A DNA stretch of 64,000 nucleotides from the NCBI GenBank assembly GCA_963745675.1, contig CAVUYM010000018.1:310001-374000 (forward strand). Reading direction: 5' to 3'. The stretch is from JAUIIK01 sp963745675. Lineage in GTDB: Bacteria > Chloroflexota > Chloroflexia > Thermomicrobiales > CFX8. A program made the position numbers and the translations under genes. The notes under the pieces were generated by a model that was not told where the DNA came from, did not search any database, and saw only the letters and a list, made by a program, of their open reading frames with translations. Position 1 is the stretch's first letter. Each line of letters opens with the position of its first letter. Of this stretch, positions 1 to 12,430 are shown in pieces.

Positions 1-755
1 GCGAGTCGACATCCCAACTCAGAAAGACCGGCGATGTGTCGATTCGGGCGTGAATTCTGGCTGATGGTCTGGTCGATACCAAGCTCGACGACATCATCCA
101 TCGACAGCACTTCATAGCCGAGATTCCTGGCATCATCGTGATCAGATGGTTGGTAGACGGTGCCCCGCAATCCGACCATGATCGAATGATCGGTATCGAC
201 GATGCCTTCTTCGACTGCTCTTCGAAACATCGTGCCCGGAGTTGTAGCGTTCACTGCCGTAGTAGAGATCATATGTGTCGGTATGTGCGTCGAAGAGGAG
301 TAGTGCAACGGGGCCATGTCGGCCGGCGACAGCTCGCAGATGCGGCAGCGTAATCGAATGATCCCCGCCCATGAGCAATGGTATGACGCCGCTATCCAGC
401 ACCCTCGTCAAGCCCATTTCGATCCCGGCGTATGTGCGTTCCAGCGAGCCTGGGACGACCACAAGATCTCCATAGTCAACGACATGTAGCGATGAAAACG
501 GGGCGTTCTTCTGCGAGCCGCATTCGCCGGACGCAAGAGCGACGAAACATCACGAAGCGCCCGTGGGCCGCGACTTGATCCAGGCGTTCCTCCTGTATCC
601 GAAGGCACTCCAATGATGGCGGCGTCAACACCTTCCAGATTCGTGGTGTGAGGGAGTCCCATGAACGTTGCGATGCCACTTCCGCGTGCAGTTTTCGTTG
701 CGTCGCTGGCCGAGTTACTGCTCACCGAGTTTCTCTTTTCCCGTGCATCCGCCAT
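1..755 (-). CDS. Agmatinase/arginase family hydrolase, partial and frame-broken
   Basis: This is a ureohydrolase of the agmatinase/arginase/formiminoglutamase family, which uses two Mn ions to split urea or a related group from a guanidino substrate. The sequence shows the metal-binding motifs GGDHS and DAHTD, followed by a stretch reading DTDHSIMVGLRGTVY and, at the left edge, VFLSWDVDS, which corresponds to the family's DIDxxDP region. The start is taken as ATG at 755 (MADAREKRN). The frame changes near 455-480, near 232 and near 35-60, yet every segment remains family-like, so the breaks look like single-base indels. The C-terminus lies beyond the window. The substrate (agmatine or another guanidino compound) cannot be decided here. 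Confidence 0.8.
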
Positions 756-880
756 TATCAGCCAAATGGTCCTAGTGGCTGAGACGAGTCATGACTTTTG
801 GCCCCGTTATTCGAGCATCCGCCAAAGTACCATAAGGTGTTATGTGGACGATAGATTGAACCAGGATCGAGGGATTCGGA

Positions 881-997
881 ATGTTGCTCAACGTCGCCTT
901 GGGCGGCATGCTTTTGCTCTCTGTTGGCGCGCTGGTCGCTTCCATCACTTTGGCTGGCTTGCGGATTATGTTCTTCGCTCGCCACGCAAACATGTGA
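881..997 (+). CDS. Possible 38-residue single-span membrane peptide
   Basis: The short frame begins MLLNVALGGMLLL and is hydrophobic over about 28 of its 38 residues, ending in a basic tail (FFARHANM). A GAGGG sequence lies about eight bases upstream of the ATG. That is the pattern of a small single-pass membrane protein, but nothing identifies it by homology, and a hydrophobic frame this short can arise by chance. Its function is unknown. Confidence 0.25.
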   Translation: MLLNVALGGMLLLSVGALVASITLAGLRIMFFARHANM

Positions 998-1362
998 AGT
1001 CATCCGGTTCATCCTGGAATCGTTTGCCGGGGACACCGGGCGATGGCCAGATCCTCACCGAACTGCCATCGAGACTGGTAATTAGCGCACAATTACTACA
1101 GGTCATCGAACATTCGCCGGATCGCCAGCGAATGTTTCTTGCGTTCTGTGGGGCTTATGGCCATGCAGGGCATATCAAGTCGTAGCGGCATGTTTTGAGA
1201 AACTATCGCTTCGTCGTCAATGACTTTTCGATCCACCGGGTCCTGATGCATTCCCAAAGTACTCCACGCTCTGTGACCATTGGCTCGAAGCTGCGACGAA
1301 GGCTTGCACTACTATTGGTTGAGTGTTCACGATGATTTCTATTTCTTTTGCCAGGGGGCCAT

Positions 1363-1563
1363 GTGTCGGCTAATGATCTCATTTTGGCATCTATCGCTAT
1401 CGGCGGCTTCCTCATACTTGCTATTGGTCATCGTAGTGGCTGGTTGACACAAACGCTATTCGATGGCGTGCGTATGTTTCAGGGGCCGCGAGCATCGTCG
1501 CAGATCGCTCCACGAAACATTCTGAAGATGATCTGGCCTGACGAGTCGCGGCAATGGCGATAG
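1363..1563 (+). CDS. Possible small membrane protein, 66 residues
   Basis: The frame starts at GTG (MSANDLILASIAIGG) just after an AGGGGG purine run that could serve as ribosome binding site. A TTG at 1348 is an alternative start. Residues 5-22 form one hydrophobic segment, followed by a soluble tail ending PDESRQWR. No family is recognised. Its neighbour at 881 has the same general build, a short protein led by a hydrophobic segment. Support is only the start signal plus the hydrophobic pattern. Confidence 0.3.
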   Translation: MSANDLILASIAIGGFLILAIGHRSGWLTQTLFDGVRMFQGPRASSQIAPRNILKMIWPDESRQWR

Positions 1564-1574
1564 CAGGGCCGATA

Positions 1575-1958
1575 TTACTGTTCTAGCCACGTCCCAAAGC
1601 GCAATCCGAATCCATCCGGATCGAGAATGGTGAAGTCGCGCAGGCCGTATCCTCTGTCTTCAATCGGAGCTACGACCGGTGCGCTCAGTTCCCTTGCGAT
1701 CTGCCAGTAGTCATCAACATCTGGCACCATGATGCGCATGTTTGCCTGTGGCTCTTCCGGAACTTCTGGTTGGTCGGGGCGGGCGTCGAGATAGAACTGG
1801 TGTCCCTCCCATGTCAGTGTGACGAAGTCGCCGCGATCCTCGGCCAGATCGAATCCGAGCCGCGTGTAGAAGCGCTTCGAGACTTCGATGTCGCGTGCGA
1901 AGACTTCGACTACGAGCTGAGCGGTCGTGGGAGCGTAGGCCGCTGTGTCGTTGGCCAT
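1575..1958 (-). CDS. VOC (glyoxalase/bleomycin resistance) superfamily protein
   Basis: This 127-residue protein has the single VOC fold repeat: an N-terminal beta-alpha module (VEVFARDIEVSKRFYTRLGF) and a C-terminal module ending in the hallmark RDFTILDPDGFGLRFG. Such proteins bind a metal ion or sequester drugs, and the substrate cannot be told from sequence. The start is the ATG of MANDTAAY because a GGAGG lies eight bases upstream; longer in-frame versions would bury that site. Length is normal for a one-module VOC protein. The deacetylase gene lies upstream on the same strand but well separated, so an operon is uncertain. Confidence 0.85.
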   Translation of the reverse strand: MANDTAAYAPTTAQLVVEVFARDIEVSKRFYTRLGFDLAEDRGDFVTLTWEGHQFYLDARPDQPEVPEEPQANMRIMVPDVDDYWQIARELSAPVVAPIEDRGYGLRDFTILDPDGFGLRFGTWLEQ

Positions 1959-2123
1959 CTTCATTCCTCCAGTTCGAACCATGTGTTTCGCGAGAAGCTT
2001 GAAATCTTTGGCTGGTGCAGGCATCGGAAGAATGTCGCAGTCGCGCGGGTGGGGACTGTCTGCGATATCGCTGGCAGCCGTTGTCGGTACGATGGTGGTT
2101 GGTGCGCATTCCTCAGGGCATTT

Positions 2124-3473
2124 AAGGACGTTCTACGAGTGCTGCAAACTCGGCCAGCGAGAGTTCTCCCGCGACTTCAACCCGAGGCTCATTCCAGCGT
2201 GATTCAGGCGTCCAGCTCTTCCCACCCCAGGCTTGAACTGCGCCACAGTAGCCTGCGGCTGAACGGTAGAGGCTACCCGGTCATTCCATAGACCATACGG
2301 ATAGGCGAAGTACTGTACTGGCTTTCCGATGATCTCGGATAATGTGTCGCGGCTGTCTGCGATCTCGTGCCAGAGATCGCTATCGGATAGTAGTGTGAGA
2401 TTCGGATGCTTGAAGGTGTGCGCGCCGATTTCATGTCCTCGCTCGCTCAGTTCCCGGATCTGGTCGTAGGTGAGACCCTGGTTGGGGACGATGAAGAAGA
2501 CACCACGCATGCCATACTGCTCAAGTAAGGCTGCTGCATCCCAGTGGGTTGCGAAGCCGTCGTCTATCGTGATCATCACCGGCTTGTCGGGTAGGTTCCC
2601 GCCGCCATACATCGCCCCATAGACCTGACTGATCGTCACCGAGGTGTAGCCGTTGTCGCGTAGCCAGATCAGTTGCTGCTCGAATGCCCAGAATGAGACC
2701 TGGTAGCGGCTCGTCGGTGTTCCGAAGCGATGGTATTCGAGCGCCGGAATCCGATAGGAGCGCAGCTCTGGGGTTCCAATGCTGTCGATGGTGTCAGGGT
2801 TCTGTTGAACGGCGGCCTGGTCGATACTGTCGGCATCCGCCAATTGTCGTCCGAGGTGCCCGAGTTCGATCTCGTAGGGTGTTCCTGCATTCTCCGGGTG
2901 GCGCTCGAAGCGCGCGCGTTCGAAATACTGCACCAGCAGGCCGTTTTCGAGGAGCATCTCACTGATCGGGTATCCGAAGACCGGCAAGCCGCCATTGTTT
3001 ACCCAGTAGTCTCTGAAGGGCGCCTGGAGATAGTGGCCGGTTTCGGGATAGTACTTGGCGTCCGGGTCTGGCTGGTTGAGGTCTGCGGGGAGCGACACGA
3101 AGGCCGGGTCGTTTTGTGTCGTGGCGATCCAGCGGCCGAGTTGAGTGAGGAGCACCTCGTACTGTGTCCCGGCGTACTCCGGGTGACGTTCGAAGCGTGC
3201 CCGTTCGAAATACTGAACAGTCATGCCGTCGATTTCGAGCGCTTCGCTGATCGGGTAGCCGACGATCGATAGATCGTATTGCCGCCAGACGGAGAGAAAT
3301 GGCTCGTCGATATGGTGTCCCGTTTCCGGTACGTAAATCGGGCCGGTTGCGGTGTTCCAGCAATCGCTGTCCGCCGCTGGCGCTGCGAGGACATCGTTTG
3401 TTACTGATCCTGGAGTGAATGAGGTGGCGATGATGATTGCGATCAGAATGAGCGTTGGAGCCAGCCGCTTCAT
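2124..3473 (-). CDS. Secreted polysaccharide deacetylase with two N-terminal LGFP-like modules
   Basis: An N-terminal signal peptide (MKRLAPTLILIAIII) is followed by two copies of a roughly 65-residue module marked by YYPETGHYLQAPFRDYW, VFGYPIS and VQYFERARFERHPE, a cell-surface module frequent in Chloroflexota. The C-terminal half is a NodB/CE4 deacetylase: TIDDGF supplies the metal-binding Asp pair and HTFKHPN the two His. It probably removes acetyl groups from a surface or wall polysaccharide. The literal frame runs to 2133, but near 2240-2290 the frame changes. The alternative frame gives SRWNEPRVEV, the expected closing motif, and stops at 2124, so one base is probably lost there. The start has an AGAGGACAGGAA ribosome site. 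Confidence 0.85.
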
Positions 3474-3587
3474 TTCCTGTCCTCTTGTCCGGCCTTCTTT
3501 TCTAAGGGCAGAGTGTATAGGGTTGCGGGAGCGGGGCACAAGTCCTCTTCAGGACAATCGTTATGACATTACGTCACATCTAGATTT

Positions 3588-3601
3588 AGAACATATGTTC
3601 T
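3588..3601. promoter_or_regulatory. LexA/DinR-type SOS box upstream of imuB
   Basis: A perfect 14-base palindrome, AGAACATATGTTCT, lies 51 bases upstream of the imuB start. Its core GAAC-N4-GTTC is the operator known for LexA (DinR) in Bacillus, Actinobacteria and some other phyla. Its position ahead of an ImuB/DnaE2 mutagenesis module, which is LexA-controlled in other bacteria, makes SOS regulation likely. That this organism's LexA recognises it is inferred. Confidence 0.75.
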
Positions 3602-3652
3602 GATACGATGCAAGTAGCTGATTGTCGCTCGAACGTACGAGGAGTGACCTCG

Positions 3653-5119
3653 ATGCGCATTGGATGCTTGCTCATGCCCCATTTTGCGCTGGCCTGTGAA
3701 CGCTCGGAGGGGGCGCCAGATGGGCCCGGGCTTGGCGCTGACCCACAACACCCAGGGGGCACCCGGCGCTCCACAACCGTGGCTATCGTCGAGGAACGGA
3801 TTGTCCGCGAGGTTTCACCGGCTGCCCAACGCTATGGAGTCTGGCCAGGTCAGCGGCTGCAGGAAGCCTTCGCTGCCTGCCCCTATCTAGTCACCATCGA
3901 AGCTCGACCAGGGCATTATGAGCGGCGTTTTCAGATCATCCTCGACCGGCTGGCCGAGATTGCGCCGGCTGTCGAGGCTGGCTCGCTCGGCGTGGCCTAT
4001 GTCGATATCGATGGTCTGCGGCGGCATTACCCCGATCCCCGCCAGCTTCAGGCTCGTTTGCTCGGCTGCGCTCAAGCGGAGTTACGGCCGCGGCTCGGCA
4101 TTGCGCCGGGCAAATTCCCCGCCTTTGTCGTCGCAAGCCGGCTGAAACCGGGTGCAGCCAGCGAAGTTGAGGCGAGCAATGTTCCGGCGATGCTAAGTGA
4201 AATAGATGTTGACCTGCTGCCGGTCGATCAACGCATGATCCGACGTTTACACCAGCTCGGTTTGCACACGCTGGGCGCGCTCTCGGCCCTACCGCGGCAC
4301 GCCGTCGCGGCCCAGTTCGGGCCGGAGGGCGCGCTTGCCTGGGATCTGGCCTCCGGGCAGGATCAGGCTGCCGTGCGCGTCGCTTCAGTCGAAGAGTCGA
4401 TCGTGGTCAATCAGGCTTTCATCGACTCGCTGTCCAGCCGCGAGCTGGTCATGGCGGCTACAGAACAGGTGCTTGGGCCGGGCGGTCCGGGCGCTGACCG
4501 ACCGGCGGCAGGCGGCACGGTTGGCGACGCTGCGGATCGATCTGGAGCGCGGCAAGGTCTGGCAAAAGCAGGTCACCTTCAAAGAGCCGCGTGCTGTCCA
4601 GTCCGCGATCTGGCAGGCGCTGAGACCGGTCGTCGAAACGGCCGATCTGGTTGCTCCGGTCGTCAGCATGCAGCTCTCGTTAACGAAGCTGACATCAGTG
4701 ATTGGCTGGCAGGGCACGCTCTGGACGAGCCAGCGCCGGCAGCGCCAGGAGCGTGTCCAGGAGGCGTTGCAACAACTCAAGGCGCGCTACGGTGCCTGTC
4801 CGGTTGGACGTATTGTCGAGGTGGAGCCATGGTCTCGCATCCCGGAACGCCGGGCGGCGATCGTCGCATTCGACCCCTGAATCTCCCGAAGCCGGTCGGG
4901 GTCGACGTCGATTCCGAGGGCCGTCCCTTGCATGTCACGCTCCCCGACCGCAACCCGCAGATGGTGATCGATCTAGTCAAGAGCTGGCGTGTCGATGAGG
5001 AGTGGTGGCGTGAACAACCGATCAGCCGCATCTACTGGCAATGCGTCCTCGCCAACGGCCAGTTCCTCACGATCTTCAACGATCTGGCGGATGGGAGCTG
5101 GTGGAGGCAGAGGGCGTAG
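3653..5119 (+). CDS. imuB: ImuB-like Y-family polymerase homologue, frame-broken, with a DUF6504-like C-terminal segment
   Basis: ImuB is the catalytically weak Y-family partner that links the error-prone polymerase DnaE2 to the sliding clamp during SOS mutagenesis. The start MRIGCLLMPHFALACE with an upstream GAGGAG fits the family, as does AYVDIDGLRRHYPD near residue 115. Around 4475-4490 the family-like sequence moves one frame and continues (ATLRIDLERGKVWQKQVTF) to a stop at 4880. From about 4876 the original frame resumes with PLNLPKPVGVDVD and ends in WRVDEEWWREQPISRIYW, typical of the DUF6504 segment found at the end of, or just after, such proteins. A CCCC run at the junction could hide a lost C that would fuse both. 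No imuA precedes it. Confidence 0.82.
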   Translation: MRIGCLLMPHFALACERSEGAPDGPGLGADPQHPGGTRRSTTVAIVEERIVREVSPAAQRYGVWPGQRLQEAFAACPYLVTIEARPGHYERRFQIILDRLAEIAPAVEAGSLGVAYVDIDGLRRHYPDPRQLQARLLGCAQAELRPRLGIAPGKFPAFVVASRLKPGAASEVEASNVPAMLSEIDVDLLPVDQRMIRRLHQLGLHTLGALSALPRHAVAAQFGPEGALAWDLASGQDQAAVRVASVEESIVVNQAFIDSLSSRELVMAATEQVLGPGGPGADRPAAGGTVGDAADRSGARQGLAKAGHLQRAACCPVRDLAGAETGRRNGRSGCSGRQHAALVNEADISDWLAGHALDEPAPAAPGACPGGVATTQGALRCLSGWTYCRGGAMVSHPGTPGGDRRIRPLNLPKPVGVDVDSEGRPLHVTLPDRNPQMVIDLVKSWRVDEEWWREQPISRIYWQCVLANGQFLTIFNDLADGSWWRQRA

Positions 5120-5162
5120 TAGGGAAGCGGTAACAGGGAAGAGGGAACAGGGAAAATCCCGA

Positions 5163-5202
5163 GGCTCCCTCCCCCGGCCCCTCCCTCGAACCAAGGGAGG
5201 GG
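5163..5202. repeat. Palindromic repeat, same family as the one inside dnaE2
   Basis: A roughly 40-base unit with an internal palindrome (CCCCTCCCTCG, loop, AGGGAGGGG) begins GGCTCCCTCCC. It closely matches each arm of the inverted repeat embedded in dnaE2 at 6266-6404, with a few substitutions. It lies in the imuB-dnaE2 spacer and would form a strong hairpin. Confidence 0.8.
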
Positions 5203-5220
5203 TGAAAGAGTCAAGACGTG

Positions 5221-5402
5221 AGCCCCCGGTCACTTCGCCCGCTCTCCCCCCCTCATGCCGCGAAGCAGTGGGAGAGGGGGCCGGGGGGTGAGGGAATCCC
5301 CGATCTTCCTACAAACTACAACCTACAACCTGCAACCTGGCTGTTCCCACTAATCCCTAATCCCTGGGTTCCCTATTCCCTGTACTTTTCCCTCTTCCCT
5401 CC
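5221..5402. repeat. GC-rich palindrome and simple-sequence tract between imuB and dnaE2
   Basis: This part of the spacer holds a second palindromic unit (CCGCTCTCCCCCCCTC against GGGAGAGGGGGCCGG), an ACAACCTACAACCTGCAACC direct-repeat run, and a pyrimidine tract of TTCCCT-like units. The tract is complementary to the GGGAAGAGGGAACAGGGAA purine tract at about 5120-5155, so the whole spacer is bracketed by an imperfect inverted repeat. No gene is seen here. Confidence 0.65.
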
Positions 5403-5405
5403 CCC

Positions 5406-8714
<3,309 letters not shown>

Positions 8715-8741
8715 TGTTGGCCTGCGATCAGGTGACATTCA

Positions 8742-9734
8742 CTATCCGAACGTGGAATCAGTCAGAACGTCTTGAACATGATCGGTCAGCCGCAAAATAG
8801 GATCGATATCGGTATCGAGCGTGCAGGCGACGAAGCTGGCTCGGAGCGCAGGGAAGCGGACAGACTTGGTGAAGATGCCAGGCCAGCTGCCACCGTGACT
8901 CCAGCCAGTGTATCCATTGTGTTTGATCTTGCGGATGCCCCAGGCGTAGTCAAGTGGCGAGCCATCGCGGAGCGAGCCGGTCTGCTGGACCATCTCGGCG
9001 ACGCCGAGAGCATCGCGGTTCATTGCGTCGCTCCAGCGCATGAAATCCTCAGCCGTGGTCCAGAGACCGCCGTCTCCAAGCGAGAAGGGAAGACCGACGA
9101 TCGGCTCAGGGTCGACCGGAATTGCGCTATCTGGAAATGAGTCCGGGCCGCGCCAGAAGCCAGTGCTTGTCATTCCGATGGGCGCGAAAATATGACGCTC
9201 CGAAAAGGACTCGAGAGATTCACCGCAGGCGATCTCGACGATATGAGCGAGGCAGACATAGCCAATGTTCGAGTAGCTGTAGCTCGTTCCCGGTGGCTCG
9301 TCCAAATCCTGAAAGCTCCCCAGCGCGGACAGCATCCCTGCCGTGGTCCGGGCCGTCTCGCCGCTTGCTTTCATTCGATCCAGGATGCCCACTTCATCCG
9401 GCAGTGCTCCGGTGTGATGCAGCAGGTGCTGGAGATAAACGTCAGTAGCCCATGACGGTAAGTCCGGGAACCAACGGTCCAGGGAATCATCGAGACCTAT
9501 TTTTCCGTCGCGGATAGCGAGCGCAACGCACGCTCCAACAACCTGCTTTGCGAGGCTGGCGGCGTAGACCAGACTCGTTCTCGTAATCGGAGGATCAGAG
9601 TTGGCGATACCCGGGATCTCGTTCCAGGCGGTCAGATCTCCGATCCGAATTCCTGCTACAAACGGGGTAGCAGGATCCAGATCAGCGTCATGGACACATG
9701 TCTTCAGAGCCGAGGTTAGATCTGATTGAAGCAA
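8742..9734 (-). CDS. Serine hydrolase of the beta-lactamase class C / penicillin-binding protein fold
   Basis: This 330-residue enzyme has the active-site signatures of the class C beta-lactamase family: SLAK with Ser60 and Lys63, YSN at 154-156, and HGGS near the C-terminus in place of the KTG box. Such proteins act as esterases, D-aminopeptidases or peptide hydrolases more often than as true beta-lactamases. There is no signal peptide, so it is probably cytoplasmic. The start at 9734 (MLQSDLTSAL) lies close to the family's usual N-terminus. It converges with dnaE2, 27 bases apart. The substrate is unknown. Confidence 0.85.
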   Translation of the reverse strand: MLQSDLTSALKTCVHDADLDPATPFVAGIRIGDLTAWNEIPGIANSDPPITRTSLVYAASLAKQVVGACVALAIRDGKIGLDDSLDRWFPDLPSWATDVYLQHLLHHTGALPDEVGILDRMKASGETARTTAGMLSALGSFQDLDEPPGTSYSYSNIGYVCLAHIVEIACGESLESFSERHIFAPIGMTSTGFWRGPDSFPDSAIPVDPEPIVGLPFSLGDGGLWTTAEDFMRWSDAMNRDALGVAEMVQQTGSLRDGSPLDYAWGIRKIKHNGYTGWSHGGSWPGIFTKSVRFPALRASFVACTLDTDIDPILRLTDHVQDVLTDSTFG

Positions 9735-9806
9735 AGCAACCCTCGTTCGCTACAGAAACTGCTGAGAGACTCTACACCGGAAACCAAAATGTTAGGCCAC
9801 ACTTTT

Positions 9807-9912
9807 GTCATCTCGACCCGTTCGGCTGCGCTCAGGGCAGGCTTCACGGAGGATCTCAGACGAACAATACGACAGTGCTACGCTGAGATTTCTCCCTTCG
9901 CTCGAAATGACA
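9807..9912. repeat. REP-like palindromic repeat
   Basis: The ends are inverted: TGTCATCTCGACC at the left and CTCGAAATGACA at the right, with GGCTGCGCTCAGGGCAGGC and TGAGATTTCTCCC between. This resembles dispersed TCATTTCGAGCG-type palindromic elements known from many bacterial genomes. It fills most of the gap between the serine hydrolase and the MFS gene. Confidence 0.65.
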
Positions 9913-9965
9913 TGCCTGTTCGTTGGCCAGTTCCACTGCAAACTGGTCTATGCCACCGAGCCGAG

Positions 9966-11198
9966 TTACGCATGAACTTCGGAGTGATCCATATCCTGCT
10001 GTCGAAATGTGACAGCGAAAACGAGTCCGACGATCAGCAGGGTGGATGCGGAGCCGAGGTACATCCAGTTGAGGCCCAGGCCAATACCGATGATCCAGCC
10101 GACGAGCGGGCCGGCGGCGGAACCGAGGTCGGACCATGTTGCATAGGTGCTCATCGTCTGGGAACGGCGTTCCGGTGGCGCGAGATCTCCGGCAAGGGCG
10201 TCGAGCGTCACTTGAGCCGCCGTGGCCGAGAGAAAGAGGCCGACCGAGATGAAGATCACCGGCCATACCCCGGGCGCGAGCGCCAGCCCGATCAGGCCGA
10301 GAATCTCGATACCACCCGCCACGAGCATCAGCCGCACCCGTCCCAGGCGGTCAGAGAGATGACCGGCGACGGGACCCCAGAGGAACTCCGAAAGGTATCG
10401 GACTGAGAGCAGGAGTCCGGTCAGCGATGCGACGCCGATGGTGATGAAGACCAACGAAATATCGTCGCCGTAGTTGCTCTGGAGCCAGGACCCGAGCGTC
10501 GATGTCACCAGCCCCTGAACCGCCATAGCCTGCAGCAGGACCGTCGCGTAGACGATCCAGAGTGCGCTTCCGAGATCGGTCGCTGGCGGGCGCAAAGGTG
10601 ATTGAAGGGTCGGCGCGACTGGCGCTAACCGGCGTGACGGAGACGGCTGGAGGGCGCTCGCGCAGCACGCCGAGACCTCCTATGACGGTCAGAGTGGCGA
10701 AGGCCAGGACGGTCGTGCCGAAGCCGATCAGATCCGTCATGAATCCGCCGACGAGCGCTGCGATGAAACTGCCGAAACGGGTGACGCCGGTGAAGAAACC
10801 CGAGATAGTAGCCGCGATTGCGGTTGTCTGAGGCTTCGAGCGCTGCCAGATAGCCGCCGAGGCGTAAGAAGGACCAGCACAGACCCCAACCAAGCCGCGC
10901 AATGAGGAAGACGGCGAACCCGAGTCCGGACGCCGTAAAGGGCGGTCGTCAAGGCCGCGGCAAAGAGAGCTGCAAGAAAAGGGACCCGTACTCCTGCGCG
11001 CGCCATCGTCCAACCGGCGAGGCTGTTGGTGAGGAGCCGGACGAAGCGATTGGCGCTGAGCAGGATGCCGACCATGAAGGCCTGGAGTCCGAGGTCTTCG
11101 TGAATCGTTGGCAGGACGGCATAGAGCAGCGAATCCCCGAGGATCGATGCCGCGACAGCAATTGATACGGCAACAACCCAGCGGGGCGGCAGTCGCAT
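9966..11198 (-). CDS. Major facilitator superfamily transporter, frame-broken
   Basis: Membrane segments typical of a 12-helix MFS permease run throughout. The N-terminal part (MRLPPRWVVAVSIAVAAS, then LLYAVLPTIHEDLG) spans 11198 to about 10890. The central part (FFTGVTRFGSFIAALVGGFM) lies in another frame, and the C-terminal half (YATVLLQAMAVQGLVTS, and GHLSDRLGRVRL, a cytoplasmic-loop motif) lies in a third frame to 9966. The frame changes fall at about 10850-10900 and 10560-10610. Total length of about 410 residues is normal for the family. The likely role is efflux of a small molecule, with the substrate unknown. It is divergent from the ABC operon. Confidence 0.8.
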
Positions 11199-11334
11199 CC
11201 CGTTCTAACTCCCTGGCAACAGTGCTCTTACCTCCCGATAACACGCTGGATTCTAGCAGTAGCTGCTTTTCACTGCGTGCATGTCCTGAGTTTCGAAATC
11301 CTGCAATGCATATGCAAAATCTAGAACTAAACAA

Positions 11335-11363
11335 TTGACATTGGGAACAAATCAATGTAGATA
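11335..11363 (+). promoter_or_regulatory. Sigma-70-type promoter of the ABC transporter operon
   Basis: TTGACA at 11335-11340 and TAGATA at 11358-11363 are separated by exactly 17 bases in an AT-rich island between two divergent genes. ACATTG and CAATGT (11338-11343 and 11353-11358) form an inverted repeat overlapping the promoter, which could be a repressor site. No regulator gene lies nearby. Confidence 0.6.
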
Positions 11364-11387
11364 TCGCAGTGTAACTATTCATGATAG

Positions 11388-12430
11388 ATGCATATCAGCG
11401 ACAGATACTTCATAAATCAGACGTCCAGAGAAGGCAGAGATCGAGTGTCGATTGCAATTGAAGCCGATGATTTACGTAGAACATTCAATCGATCAAGGGG
11501 AATGTTTCGGCGTGGAGAGGAACTGATCGCCGTCGACGGTGTCAGTCTTTCGATTCCTCAGGGGATGATCTTCGGTTTGCTCGGGCACAACGGAGCCGGT
11601 AAGACGACGACGATCAAGATGCTCTCGACGCTGCTGATCCCCACCTCCGGGTCGGCGCGCGTTGCCGGATTCGACATCACCGAAGATGAACGAGAGGTGC
11701 GCCGCAGACTTGGTGTCGTGCTCGGTGGAGATCGAGGTCTCTACAATAAGCTCACAGCCCGCGACAACCTCGTCTACTTCGGACATCTCTACGGAGTGCC
11801 TCGACACGAGGTCGGAGAACGCGCTGACGCGATGCTTGAAATGGTCGGTCTGGGCGATCGCGGCGAAGATCGCGTCGAGGGGTTTTCGCGGGGTATGAAG
11901 CAGCGGCTTCACCTGGCGAAGGCGCTGGTCCACGATCCGCCGGTACTGTTTCTCGATGAGCCGACGATCGGGCTTGACCCGGCGGCGGCGGTGCGGGTGC
12001 GGGAAATCATCGCTGGCCTTGCGCCGGACGCACCGTGCTGCTCACGACCCACTATCTCCACGAGGCCGACGCGCTCTGCGACCGCATCGCGATCATCGAC
12101 CACGGCAAGATCATCGTCGAGGACACTCCGGCAGGCATCAAACGTCAGGTCGGTGGCGATCGCCGCCACCTTATCTCGGTGCGCGGTCATCTCAACGGTT
12201 GGACCGGCGAACTGCTGGCACACCTGCCTGGCGTGACTGGTGTTGAGGTTCTCGTCATCGGACGAGGGACGTCCTCGAAGATCACGCTGGTTGCTCGCGG
12301 AGAGTGCTCGGCAGTTGATGAAGCACTGAGGGTGCTGCACCGGCAGGAGCTACTGATCGATGGAGTGCAGACGATGGATCTGACGCTGGAAGATGCCTTC
12401 CTGGCGCTGACGAAAGAGAGCGTCGCCTGA
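11388..12430 (+). CDS. ABC-2 type drug-export ATP-binding protein, frame-broken
   Basis: This is the nucleotide-binding subunit of a DrrA-like exporter. It has Walker A GHNGAGKTTT, signature FSRGMKQRLHLAKAL and Walker B VLFLDEPTIGLD. The frame shifts near 12020-12035, after which the H-loop (LLTTHYLHEADALCDR) and the C-terminal region follow in the next frame to a stop at 12430. The ATG at 11388 gives a 19-residue leader. A GTG at 11445 (VSIAIEADDLRRTF) would give the family's usual N-terminus and is equally possible. It overlaps the first permease gene by one base in a TGATG arrangement. Confidence 0.88.

Larger units (their letters stand above)
756..1574. other. Gene-poor stretch with only doubtful small reading frames
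   Basis: About 820 bases separate the agmatinase start from the VOC gene. I see no conserved gene, RNA or repeat here. The only coding-like signals are two short hydrophobic plus-strand frames, listed separately at 881 and 1363. Other frames in this region have compositions typical of chance reading frames in GC-rich DNA. Confidence 0.5.

Noticed and set aside
5120..5405. Coding potential in the imuB-dnaE2 spacer
   Set aside because: Open frames there are translations of palindromic and simple-sequence repeats.
10351..11382. A 343-codon minus-strand frame across the MFS gene
   Set aside because: Only its middle part, about 10610-10850, is membrane-protein-like, and that segment is part of the frame-broken MFS gene. 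The rest is out-of-frame translation.
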